Source of the DNA: Proteobacteria bacterium UBA3588
Lineage (GTDB): Bacteria; Pseudomonadota; Gammaproteobacteria; Thiohalomonadales; Thiohalomonadaceae
Assembly (NCBI GenBank): GCA_002376325.1
Contig: DFMR01000129.1
Location: forward strand, 1 to 15,036
DNA length: 15,036 nt
Reading direction: 5' to 3'
Below the pieces are notes generated by a model. It made no database searches. It had not been told where the DNA came from and saw nothing but the letters and a program-made list of their open reading frames with translations. Position 1 is the first letter of the stretch. Each line of letters opens with the position of its first letter. Below are positions 6,206 through 14,400 of the stretch, piece by piece. The position numbers and the translations under genes were made by a program.

Positions 6206-7894
6206 ATGATCGAACTGTCACCCAGCGGCAAGGCCAACTTCATTGCAGTCGTCGCCATCATCGGGATCCTCGGCGCGCTGGTATTGGTATGGCGTGCATC
6301 AAACCACGAGGCGGCTGCCTACGGTCCTACCGCTGTCACCGCGACGAAAAATGGCAAGGTCTACTTTGTCGCCGCCGGCACGCTGTTCACGGCCGACGCC
6401 CAAGGCTCGCTGCTGGATCAGGTGCGGCTCAAGACCCTGGGTATCGATGCGCCGGTGTCCCATATGGCGTCGCTCGACGACGCGTTGCTGATCACCGACG
6501 GCAGCGACGGCGCGATTCGGCGCTGCAACGTGGCGCAGCGGCGTTGCGCGCAACTGCTTTCGTTGACGGTGGCCGGCGCCTTGGCGTTGACGGTTGCGCC
6601 GGAGGCGAAGCGGATCTATGTCGGCAACGTCTCGCGCCATCAGATCCACGCCTTCGACCTGCATGGACGGCAACTCTATCGGCTCACGGTCCCCGGCGGG
6701 ATAAAATTCGCCAACGACATCACTTGGTTGGGTAACGGACGCCTGCTGATCGCCGACACCAATCACCATCGGGTGGTCGTGGTGGCCGATCCGGGTGACG
6801 GTCATGCGCAACTGGTACAGCAATTTGACGCGAAGAACCCCCTCGGCCGCTCCGATCGTAACTGGCCTACCGCTGCGGTACAGGACGCGGCGGGCCGCAC
6901 CTGGGTCATCGACGGCAACGGTTTACTGCGCGATGGTGACCTAATCGTCTACGGCGCCGACCGCCGCGCCGAGCGCCGTATCCATCTGGGCGCGTCGGTG
7001 GACCCCCTTCAGTTGGCACAGTTGCCCGGCGCCGTGCTGATAACCGACAACGCCGGTTACCGGCTGCAGCGGGTGGCGCTGAACGATTACCGTGTCTCGG
7101 TATTCGGCGACGCGGCCCTGCGCGGCGCGCTGGCGGCGATCAAGGCCAGGCGCGCGCAGTGGCGTGCGCTCTACCAGACCGGTTTCGGGCTTGTCGCGCT
7201 GTTCGCCTTGTTCGGCGCGCCGGCCGGTTATCTCGACTGGAGAGAGCGACAGCACCGACCCGCCGGACGGCAGCCCGGTATTGTCGCCCGGCCGGGTGCG
7301 AACCCGCGTCCCGCGACCCTGACCGCTGCGATGCAGATGAGGCTGCGGCCCGATGCGCAGGGCATCACATGGCTGGCGGTGGTGCCGCGCACCATCCGAC
7401 TGCTGCGGATCTTGAGCGTTGCGATGCCGGCGCTATTGCTGTCATTGGCTGGATTTTTCGCCTTCAGCATGCACGCAAAAGGGCCGCTCGACATGAAACC
7501 GATCGGGATGATGGTGGCCGCCGCCGTATTCATCGCCATCGTTTCGCAATGGTCGGTGCGTATTTTTCGGCGCATCCGCATCGGTACCGACGGGGCCAGG
7601 CTTTACGTCGTCGATTACCGCGGCCGCCGCGCCGCAGCGGAACCGGAACAGTGTCTGAGTACCGGGCGCCGCCTGATGATCGATAACATCGGTGTGCCGA
7701 TCGCCAACAGCCAATATCAGATGTTCGACAAGCAGGAGCTGGCGGCCCTCATCGGTCCGATGCTGGCGCGCGTCCCCAAGAGCAGGGAGTCGACGCTGGT
7801 GTGGCAGAAGCTGCGCAGCGGCGATCCGGCCACCTGGGCCGCCCTGGTCGGACTGATCGCCGTCATGGCATTGCGCATCTGGTTCGGTAAGTAA
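6206..7894 (+). CDS. Membrane-anchored NHL/SMP-30-like beta-propeller protein of unknown function
   Basis: A 562-residue protein. ATG 6206 is preceded by AGGGAGGGGG. An N-terminal signal anchor (about 12-30, FIAVVAIIGILGALVLVW) leads to a periplasmic propeller of about 270 residues. Repeating strand-turn units such as DALLITDGSDGAIRRCNV, RIYVGNVSRHQIHAFDLHG and NGRLLIADTNHHRVVVV are typical of NHL or gluconolactonase-like blades. Membrane segments follow at about 325-342, 400-422 and 434-450, then a cytoplasmic basic and beta-rich part (about 452-540). A last hydrophobic segment (about 544-560) sits at the extreme C-terminus. Each piece is visible, but I do not know the full architecture. It is a separate transcription unit, after the hairpin at 5973-5998. 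Possible roles are sensing a ligand or scaffolding; neither is shown. Confidence 0.85.
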   Translation: MIELSPSGKANFIAVVAIIGILGALVLVWRASNHEAAAYGPTAVTATKNGKVYFVAAGTLFTADAQGSLLDQVRLKTLGIDAPVSHMASLDDALLITDGSDGAIRRCNVAQRRCAQLLSLTVAGALALTVAPEAKRIYVGNVSRHQIHAFDLHGRQLYRLTVPGGIKFANDITWLGNGRLLIADTNHHRVVVVADPGDGHAQLVQQFDAKNPLGRSDRNWPTAAVQDAAGRTWVIDGNGLLRDGDLIVYGADRRAERRIHLGASVDPLQLAQLPGAVLITDNAGYRLQRVALNDYRVSVFGDAALRGALAAIKARRAQWRALYQTGFGLVALFALFGAPAGYLDWRERQHRPAGRQPGIVARPGANPRPATLTAAMQMRLRPDAQGITWLAVVPRTIRLLRILSVAMPALLLSLAGFFAFSMHAKGPLDMKPIGMMVAAAVFIAIVSQWSVRIFRRIRIGTDGARLYVVDYRGRRAAAEPEQCLSTGRRLMIDNIGVPIANSQYQMFDKQELAALIGPMLARVPKSRESTLVWQKLRSGDPATWAALVGLIAVMALRIWFGK

Positions 7895-7909
7895 ATGCCG
7901 GTTCGGCAT
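7895..7909 (+). terminator. Short hairpin directly after the propeller gene stop
   Basis: ATGCCG-GTT-CGGCAT starts at the base after TAA. The stem is 6 bp and no T-run follows, so it is at most a weak or Rho-assisted terminator or a 3'-end stabiliser. Confidence 0.28.
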
Positions 7910-7983
7910 CTCCGGATTGTGGCCGCACGGCAAGCGACAGGAAAGCGGAGCCGCCGAAGACGCCGGACAAGGGAAGTGGCATT

Positions 7984-8272
7984 TTAGCGCCACGCCGCCA
8001 GGCCGTTGCTGCGCAGCACCGTGAGCAGCCATTCGCTGCGCCCGTTGTGTTCGGCGGTTTCCGCTATCGCGGTTTCGCCGCTGGCCGAAATATGCCGCGC
8101 CGGATCAGGAGATGAAGTAGGCGGTGCGCGCATTCAACGCCGTGCCGTACATAGCGGCGACGCCGCACACGTCGACCGGTACCACCCATTCGTCGGCGTC
8201 GAAGCCCATCAATCCCAGGGGCGGCGCAAGGTCTTTGCTGCTGCCCGCCAAGGAGAGCGAAGCGAGGGCGGG
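7984..8272 (-). pseudogene. Frameshifted 3' remnant of an ankyrin-like gene
   Basis: Two adjacent minus-strand frames read as one protein if a single base is removed near 8105-8108. The first (8272 to TGA 8105-8107) contains GSSKDLAPPLGLMGFDADEW and then VCGVAAMYGTALNARTAYFIS. The second continues DPARHISASGETAIAETAEH, then NGRSEWLLTVLRSNGLAAWR, and stops at TAA 7984-7986. The GETAIAETAEHNG stretch resembles an ankyrin repeat helix pair. Upstream the similarity to a protein stops where the purine-rich repeats begin near 8250, so the 5' part is gone. No start codon with a ribosome binding site is present. Either the shift is real and the gene is dead, or it is a sequencing error in an otherwise still truncated gene. 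Confidence 0.5.
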
Positions 8273-8422
8273 TCACCCTCCGGGTATAGAAGTCCCCGAT
8301 AGTCGACCCCGTCCGCAGATCCGTGGTTAGGAGCGAAAGCGAGTGACGGAGGAGAGGCGGCGGACGCACGACTGCACGGATGCAGGAGGTAGGGCGCTGC
8401 AGGGAGCAAGCGCCGAGGACGG
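8254..8422. repeat. Three degenerate copies of a purine-rich GGAGCGAAAGCGAG-type motif
   Basis: Related segments of about 20 bases lie at 8254-8273 (GAGAGCGAAGCGAGGGCGGG), 8330-8349 (GGAGCGAAAGCGAGTGACGG) and 8402-8422 (GGGAGCAAGCGCCGAGGACG then G). They are about 70-80 bases apart. Each holds a GC-GNA(A)-GC mini-hairpin or a variant of it. Between copies two and three lies the hairpin CTGCA-CGGA-TGCAG (8372-8385). No open frame explains them. They may be the scar of a small mobile or repetitive element. Confidence 0.35.
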
Positions 8423-8495
8423 TCGGTGCAAAAGGAATTAGTTGTCGCGTTAGTGAGTCTGTTTTTGGCATGGAGGCAAAAAACAGCTAACGAAG

Positions 8496-8518
8496 TAGCC
8501 ACATAATCGCTGTGGCTA
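8496..8518. promoter_or_regulatory. Perfect 8-bp inverted repeat TAGCCACA-N7-TGTGGCTA
   Basis: The arms are perfectly complementary across TAATCGC. The right arm runs straight into the first copy of the 47-bp direct repeat at 8514. This looks like a protein-binding dyad or a recombination arm in the AT-rich block upstream of the pilus operon. Confidence 0.4.
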
Positions 8519-8660
8519 ACAAATATCTTACTGCTGATTAACGCAAATTTATCTCTTCAATAAATCCCCTTCATGTTTTCCGTGAGTGATCGGCTGTTTG
8601 GCTGTGAATATGCAGCTAACAGATATTTTACTGCCGCCTAACTTATTTTTATCTCTACAA
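8514..8660 (+). repeat. Two copies of a 47-bp AT-rich element exactly 100 bp apart
   Basis: Copy one (8514-8560) and copy two (8614-8660) align without gaps at roughly three quarters identity. They share GCTAACA, ATAT, TTACTGC, TAAC and TTTATCTCT. The region is clearly more AT-rich than the genes on both sides. The copies could be diverged ends of a small insertion or paired binding sites for a regulator of the pilus genes. Confidence 0.5.
8599..8614 (+). promoter_or_regulatory. Weak sigma-54-like promoter upstream of the pilus operon
   Basis: TGGCTGTGAATATGCA keeps the GG and GC pairs with the required 12-base offset and matches 9 of 12 informative positions. It would leave a leader of about 355 bases before fimT. 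Some pilus promoters use sigma-54, but minor-pilin operons often do not, so this is only a candidate. Confidence 0.22.
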
Positions 8661-8847
8661 AAACTTTTCTCCCGATTGTCGGTAAAAATCTACCGGTCAG
8701 CCGGAACTGCTGAACGAAATCGCACGATTCATGACCAATTTTACGAACACAAGAAAGGGCATTTCGCGCAGGCAGCATGACGTTCGGTCGATTTGTCTAT
8801 ACCGACACTGACCGGTTTCGTTCTCAGACAACACTAAGGAACGTGGT

Positions 8848-8998
8848 GATGATTGAAGCGGAAGTTACACATTCTGATCCGGCCATAGACTTCGCAACCG
8901 CAACCGCAACCGCGGTTGCGATTGTCAAACTGCCAATGTCGTGCAAGCAGAAAGGAAACATAACCATAGGCGGTTGGAAAAATGGAATTGTTGTCTAA
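8848..8998 (+). CDS. Possible small ORF (49 aa) overlapping the start of fimT
   Basis: ATG 8848 has AAGGA about 8 bases upstream, and the frame overlaps fimT by 17 bases in another frame. The product begins MIEAEVTHSDPAIDF and includes an Ala-Thr run made by the CAACCG repeats. No family is recognised. An in-frame ATG at 8777 is also possible. It may be a translated leader or chance. Confidence 0.2.
8895..8920. repeat. CAACCG tandem repeats merging into a 16-bp palindrome
   Basis: Three CAACCG units run into CGCAACCGCGGTTGCG (8905-8920), a perfect palindrome about 60 bases before the fimT ATG. It could form a stem in the pilus leader mRNA or be a binding site. Confidence 0.4.
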
Positions 8999-9569
8999 CT
9001 CTCGCCTCGGTCAGTATGGCGTGACTCTCATCGAACTCCTTGTGGTCATGTCCATTGCCGCCATCCTGATGGCGATCGGCGTGCCTACCTACCAGACCGT
9101 CGTGAATGAGGATCGCATAGCGGCCGAGATCAATGATCTTAGCGGTGATGTGGCATTTGCGCGTACGGCAGCGGTTGGCCGCGGGGTTCCGGTAACCATT
9201 TGCGCTTCGACCGCGCCCTCGGCAGCGAACCCCGTCTGCAGCAATCCCGGTGCGGCTTTAGCCGACTGGGTCACAGGCTGGGTGGTGTTTACCGACGTCA
9301 AAGCGAATCATACATTCACCGCATCGGACACGGTGTTGCGTTATCACCCTCCCCTGACGAGCAGCGATACCCTGTCGGGGATGGGCGGGACTATCGGCAA
9401 TCTTACGGGAACCCCTCAAGGCTCGTTTACCTTTAACCGCATGGGGGCGGATACCAGTCCCGGTGTCATTACAGTGCACGATGCAGGCAACACTATGGCG
9501 TGGCGCCGCTGCCTGGTGGTCCCAATGAGCGGGGAGGCGACCGTGGATTCGGCGTCGACATGCCCATGA
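8982..9569 (+). CDS. fimT: Type IV pilus minor pilin FimT/FimU (GspH family)
   Basis: A 195-residue minor pilin that helps prime pilus assembly at the inner membrane and sits near the pilus tip. The prepilin signal is short, with cleavage expected after Gly13 (GQYG then VTLIELLVVMS). Glu18 is the conserved +5 residue, followed by a hydrophobic helix to about residue 36. The globular part has the GspH/FimT layout: an INDLSGDVAFARTAAVGRG helix, a VTICAS strand, WVTGWVVFTD, and a C-terminal Cys pair in WRRCLVVPMSG and STCP. The Shine-Dalgarno is weak (GGTTGGAAAA before ATG 8982). It is first in the pilus operon, and its TGA overlaps the pilV ATG as ATGA. Confidence 0.93.
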   Translation: MELLSNSRLGQYGVTLIELLVVMSIAAILMAIGVPTYQTVVNEDRIAAEINDLSGDVAFARTAAVGRGVPVTICASTAPSAANPVCSNPGAALADWVTGWVVFTDVKANHTFTASDTVLRYHPPLTSSDTLSGMGGTIGNLTGTPQGSFTFNRMGADTSPGVITVHDAGNTMAWRRCLVVPMSGEATVDSASTCP

Positions 9570-10144
9570 ACCTGTTCCGGAGTCGCGGTTTCTCTCTCAT
9601 GGAGGTGCTGGTGGCGGTGGTGGTGATTTCCGTCGGCCTGCTCGGAATGGTTGCGCTTCAGGCCGATACGGAAGGCACCACGACGGATGCCAGCATTGAA
9701 TCCATCGTGGCCATGGAAGCTCAGAGCCTAGCCGCCGCGATGACGGCAAATACGAACTATTGGGCGGCAGGACTGTTTCCGCTCGCTCCATTTACAGTCG
9801 GTGACGCAACGGGAACGGTTACCATCAGCAGCGTCACCGGCGATGCCAGGGCGACCTCGCTCAATAGCGATAATACCGACTGCACTGCAACAGCATGTTC
9901 CTCTGAACAGATGGCCAGCTACGACCTGAAGACGTGGGAGGCAAACTTGTCCAAACAGGTGCCGGGAGCATCGAGTACCATATCGTGCGCAGTCGCTACG
10001 GTTAGCGCCACGGCGGCGGAACAACCGTCCCAATGTACCATCCAGATAACCTGGACCGTGAAGGCGACGGCGGCACTCAACGCCGGGACGGCGCGGTCGG
10101 TGGCGGCCTCCACCTCTACCTATACGCTGGTGGAGGCGTTGTGA
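9566..10144 (+). CDS. pilV: Type IV pilus minor pilin PilV
   Basis: A 192-residue minor pilin. Cleavage is expected after Gly8 (MNLFRSRG then FSLMEVLVAVVVISVGLLGM), with Glu13 as the +5 residue. The GLLGMVALQ stretch is characteristic of PilV. The globular part includes a Cys-containing helix region, ACSSEQMASYDLKTWEANL, and a late QCTIQITW strand, both typical of PilV. ATG 9566 forms an ATGA overlap with the fimT stop; ATG 9560 two codons upstream is equally in frame. PilV acts with FimT, PilW, PilX and PilE as the tip or priming complex after prepilin peptidase processing. Confidence 0.93.
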   Translation: MNLFRSRGFSLMEVLVAVVVISVGLLGMVALQADTEGTTTDASIESIVAMEAQSLAAAMTANTNYWAAGLFPLAPFTVGDATGTVTISSVTGDARATSLNSDNTDCTATACSSEQMASYDLKTWEANLSKQVPGASSTISCAVATVSATAAEQPSQCTIQITWTVKATAALNAGTARSVAASTSTYTLVEAL

Positions 10145-10146
10145 CC

Positions 10147-10848
10147 ATGGATCGCTTTTCAAGACAGACGGGTATCAGCCTGGTGTCGATGATGATAGCG
10201 ATGGCGATCGGTCTGTTTTTGTTGGCCGTGCTGTTCGATATCTGGTATTCGACCCAGGCCACCTTTGGCAATGAACGTGATCTGACGAAGCTGCAGAATC
10301 GCGAGCGGCTGGCGCTGACCATTATGGCCGACACGGTACATTCCGCCGGTTACTATCCGAATTATCTCAACTACAACATACCTCCACCTAACCCAACATA
10401 CTCACCCGATTCGTTTACGGCGTCCGGCGCTTTCGCGCTCGATCAATATCTGTTGGGTACCCACGGCACTTCGGATACCTTGTCGGTCCGCTTCGTCGCC
10501 GATACCGGCACCAGTACCTTGGACTGCCTGGGACAGCAGGAGGTGACGGGCACTGTGGTCGTCAATACCTTTAGCGTCAATAACGGCGACCTGCAGTGCT
10601 CGGTCAACGGCGCTACCGTCCAGACCATCGTATCCGGTGTAAACAACCTGTCGGTCCTCTATGGCGTGGACCCGCAGCAAACGGGTAGCCCGGTGCAGTA
10701 TGTCACGGCCAATAAGGTACAGAATTGGCTGTTGGTGCGATCGGTTGATATCGAGTTGACGTTTGATAATCCGTTGAGCGGACCCGGCCAGGCGGCAACC
10801 ATAACGCCCATCAACCGGATCGTAGCGCTGATGCAAAAGGCGAGCTGA
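10147..10848 (+). CDS. pilW: Type IV pilus minor pilin PilW (lacks Glu+5)
   Basis: A 233-residue PilW. ATG 10147 follows the pilV stop by two bases, with GGAGG about 9 bases upstream. Cleavage is expected after Gly9 (MDRFSRQTG then ISLVSMMIAMAIGLFLL). The +5 position is Ser14 instead of the usual Glu. The rest is normal for PilW: QNRERLALTIMADTVHSAGY after the helix, DCLGQ, an LQCSVN strand, then VNNLSVLYGVD and a terminal strand near RSVDIELTF. PilW is thought to link PilX to PilV in the tip complex. Loss of Glu+5 may change its membrane exit or packing order. Confidence 0.93.
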   Translation: MDRFSRQTGISLVSMMIAMAIGLFLLAVLFDIWYSTQATFGNERDLTKLQNRERLALTIMADTVHSAGYYPNYLNYNIPPPNPTYSPDSFTASGAFALDQYLLGTHGTSDTLSVRFVADTGTSTLDCLGQQEVTGTVVVNTFSVNNGDLQCSVNGATVQTIVSGVNNLSVLYGVDPQQTGSPVQYVTANKVQNWLLVRSVDIELTFDNPLSGPGQAATITPINRIVALMQKAS

Positions 10849-10861
10849 GAGGAAGTGAACG

Positions 10862-11398
10862 ATGGTGGATGACGTGCGCCAACGATCTGAACGCGGCTTC
10901 ATCCTGGTCGTCAGCCTGGTGATATTGCTGGTGCTGACCCTGCTGGGGGTGACGATGTTCCGCGGCTCCGGGTTGAATGAGAAGATCGCGGGCAACATGA
11001 AAGAGAAGGGGCGTGCGCTGCAGATGGCGCAGAGCGCGCTTCACCACGCCGAATATCTGCTGTTGACGAATGGTGCGCAGATGGCCACGAGTGTCAGTTG
11101 CAGCGGCGTGATGACGGCGCCGGCCATCTGCCAGGCGCCGGCCGTGACGATCCAGGACAGTGCCACCGGGCCGAGCCTCTCGAATGGCTATGTGGACACC
11201 AATGCGCCGGGTTATAGCAGCTCAGCCTATTATGCAGCGCCGGAGTTCTATATCCGTTATCTCGGTCCGACGGCCAGTGGCAACGGCATGATCTACGACA
11301 TCACCGCGCTCGGCTATGGCGGCAATCCCTCTGCGGTCGCTGTTGTGGAAAATACATATCAAATAACGAGTAAGGTTATCGTCCTCAATCCGCCGTAA
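10862..11398 (+). CDS. pilX: Type IV pilus minor pilin PilX
   Basis: A 178-residue protein with the PilX N-terminal domain. After Gly12 comes FILVVSLVILLVLTLLGVTM with Val at +5; PilX proteins commonly lack Glu at this position. The helix continues through LNEKIAGNMKEKGRALQMAQ, a strongly conserved PilX stretch, then QSALHHAEYLL. The C-terminal part is Ser/Ala/Tyr rich with ALGYGGN and a final VENTYQI strand. AGAGGAAG lies about 5 bases before ATG 10862. It ends 66 bases before pilY1. PilX works with PilW and PilY1 at the pilus tip. Confidence 0.92.
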   Translation: MVDDVRQRSERGFILVVSLVILLVLTLLGVTMFRGSGLNEKIAGNMKEKGRALQMAQSALHHAEYLLLTNGAQMATSVSCSGVMTAPAICQAPAVTIQDSATGPSLSNGYVDTNAPGYSSSAYYAAPEFYIRYLGPTASGNGMIYDITALGYGGNPSAVAVVENTYQITSKVIVLNPP

Positions 11399-11464
11399 TG
11401 GTGTGGGGCGGCGAGTGTCGTCAATGGTTGGGTGTCAAGCGAGACCGTGAGTAAGGAGTGTCTC

Positions 11465-14400
11465 ATGAAGCCAGTAAACAAACTTATTACCTCTGTCCTT
11501 TTGTCGGGGCTGGCAGCCGGTGGCGCCTGGGCTCAGTCGACCACGGTGTTGCAGGACAATTTCACCGGAGCGTCGGCGAATCTGGACTGGACCGCGTTAG
11601 GCGGTGCCTGTCTCACGGCGGGTGATAATACCGGTTCCATCCCTGTCTGCAAGGGACTGGCCTATTACGGTTCGCAGACACAGACGGGGCTGTCGGGCAA
11701 CGTCGATCCGGCAGGGTCGGGGGCATTACGCCTGACCAACGGTTGCGCGAACGGTACCTGTTACCTTCATGAAGCGGGTGCAATCATCACCAACAATACT
11801 TATCCGACCGACCAGGGAGTGCAGGTGACGTTCACCACCTATACCTATGGCGGCGACAACAACGGCGGGCACGGGGCGGACGGCATCGGTTTCTATCTCA
11901 TCAACGGCGACCAGGCCGCCAATCTCGGTTCCTGGGGCGGCAGTCTCGGCTATAGCTGTTCCAATTCGAACTCGCCGTACACGGGTATGGTCGGTGCCTA
12001 CCTCGGTCTCGGCATGGACGAATACGGAAACTTCCTCAACGCCTCAGATAATACCGCCACCGGCTACGGCTATCAGCCGGGACGCATCGGTCTGCGCGGC
12101 TACGGCAATATCGCGTGGTCGTGGCTGGACGGTAACTACTCGAGTGATTATCCCTCCACTCTGTCATCCAGCCAGCAGCAGGCGGCAGTCAGGAATACCT
12201 GTAAGACCGGCTACCTGTGGGACTATAGCAACGCCACTTCGCCGAAGGAGACGTCCACGGCCGTTGCCGATTACGCGCCGATTCCCAATGCCTATGTGGT
12301 GTTGCCTTCCAGTACGCCGTTAGCCAACGAACAGGCCACTACCCGGTCGGCGGCAACGCCGGTCAGCTACAAACTCAAGATCACATCAGATGGCCTGCTG
12401 AGCCTCTGGTACAGTTGGAACGGCGGCAGCTATGTTCCTGTGCTGACCAATCAGAGCATCACTTCCGATAACGGGGCCCTTCCGTCGTCGTTCAAGTTCG
12501 GTTTCGGTGGTTCCACCGGCGGCGCCAACAATGTTCATGAAATCACCTGTTTCCAGGCGGCCCCGGCGACTCAGTCCGCGAGCTCGGCGGGCAGCAACGT
12601 GCAGCAATCCGGCGAGGTCCGGACCGGCACGCAGGCCTACTTCGCCTACTATCACTCCAACAACTGGTGGGGCGAGGTGACATCGCAGGATCTTCTCGTC
12701 AACTCGACGACGGGTGCCCTGACCATCAGCACTACGGCCAACTGGGACGCCTCGTGCGTGCTGACCGGTGGCGATTGCACGGCGACCGGGGCGACGGGGA
12801 TGACGCCGCAGACGCTCCGGAATCTCTATAGCTGGAACGGTACGGCGGGCATTGCACTGACATGGAACAACCTGACCGCGACCGAGCAGGGCTGGATCAA
12901 TGACGACGGCAACGGGCAGGCGCGGCTGGCCTATCTGGGGGGCGATCGCACCAACGAGGTGGGCGGTTCGGGCAGCAGCCTGTTCCGGGCGCGCAACAGC
13001 GTCCTCGGCGATATCGTTGATTCCAGCCCGGTATGGGAGGGTGCTCCCGGGAAAACCTATTCCGATACTTGGTCCGATCACATCATCGCGGCGCCGAGCC
13101 TGCCGGAGAATGCCGTCGGCGCACAAACCTATTCGCAGTTCAAGAGCGCCGAAGCGACGCGCCTGAATGTGGTCTACGATGGCGCCAATGACGGCTTCCT
13201 GCATGGCTTCGAGACCGGCGCCTACGATGCCAGCGGCAATTACGTCAGCACCTCCAATGACGGCAAGGAGGTGATCGCCTACATGCCGCAGGCGGTGTTG
13301 CAGACGATACATAATGCCGCGAACAACGGCGTGCTGGATTACTCTTCATCGCACTATGCGCACAACTATTTTGTCGACGCGACGCCGGGTACCGGTGATC
13401 TGTTCTATAACAACGCGTGGCATACATGGCTGGTCAGTGGGCTGGGCGACGGCGGCAACGCGATCTTTGCCCTGGACATCACCGCCCCGTCCACCTTTGC
13501 GACGAGCGACCCGGTGGTCGGCGAGTGGGGCAGCGGCGCCCTGTCATGCACCAACGTCGCCAATTGCGGCCAGGATATGGGGAAGACCTATGGTACCCCG
13601 GAGGTGGTGCGGCTGCACGACGGCAAATGGGCCATCATATTCGGCAACGGCCTCGACAGCGCAACCGGCCATGCCGGCATCTATATCATGATCGTCGACC
13701 CCAGCAGCGGCACGCCATCGACCACCTATTTCCTCGACACCGGTGTGGGTAGCGCTACCACGCCCGACGGTATCGCCTATGTTTCGCCAGTCGATCTCGA
13801 TAGTGATCACATCGTCGATTATGTTTATGCCGGTGACGTCTACGGCAACATCTGGCGTTTCGACCTGACCAGCGATAACGAAAGCAACTGGAAGGTCTCC
13901 ACTTACGGCAATGGCAGTCCTACGCCGCTGTTTTCCGATTCCAGCAATTTCACCTCCCCCGGCACCCAGTCGATTACGACGAAGGTCCAGGTTCTATCCG
14001 CCCCGGCCTCCACAGGGGGACAGATGTTGATGGTGGATTTCGGTACCGGACAGACATTTCCCCAGACCGCCAGTTCGTCGGCCCAATATGCCACCGGGCA
14101 GCAGTCACTGTATGGCGTGATCGACGGGGACATGAGCGGCTGGAACAGTCTGGGATCGAACAAATACAAGAGCATGACCGGCGCACCCTCGCCCGTCACC
14201 CCCGCCAATCTACAGGCGCAGACCGTCACCGCAACCACGCCCGCCACGTCGGGAGGGATAAGCGGCTACCGTACGGTGAGCGACAATGCAATCGGCAATG
14301 CCTACGGCTGGTCCCTCGCGCTGCCCGGATACATCGGGGTCAGCGGCATCGGCGCCGGGGATCAGACGGAACAGGTCGTTTACAATCCGACGGTCAAGTA

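Noticed and set aside
8064..8471. Minus-strand frame of about 135 codons in the gene-poor region
   Set aside because: It runs through the purine-rich repeats and lies in a third frame over the ankyrin-like remnant. Its Arg-rich product resembles nothing.
8586..8780. Possible 64-codon plus-strand frame in the AT-rich block
   Set aside because: It spans the second copy of the direct repeat, has no ribosome binding site and gives a product without recognisable features.
12386..13312. Open frame of about 308 codons antisense to pilY1
   Set aside because: Composition is typical of a shadow frame, and the sense strand clearly encodes PilY1.
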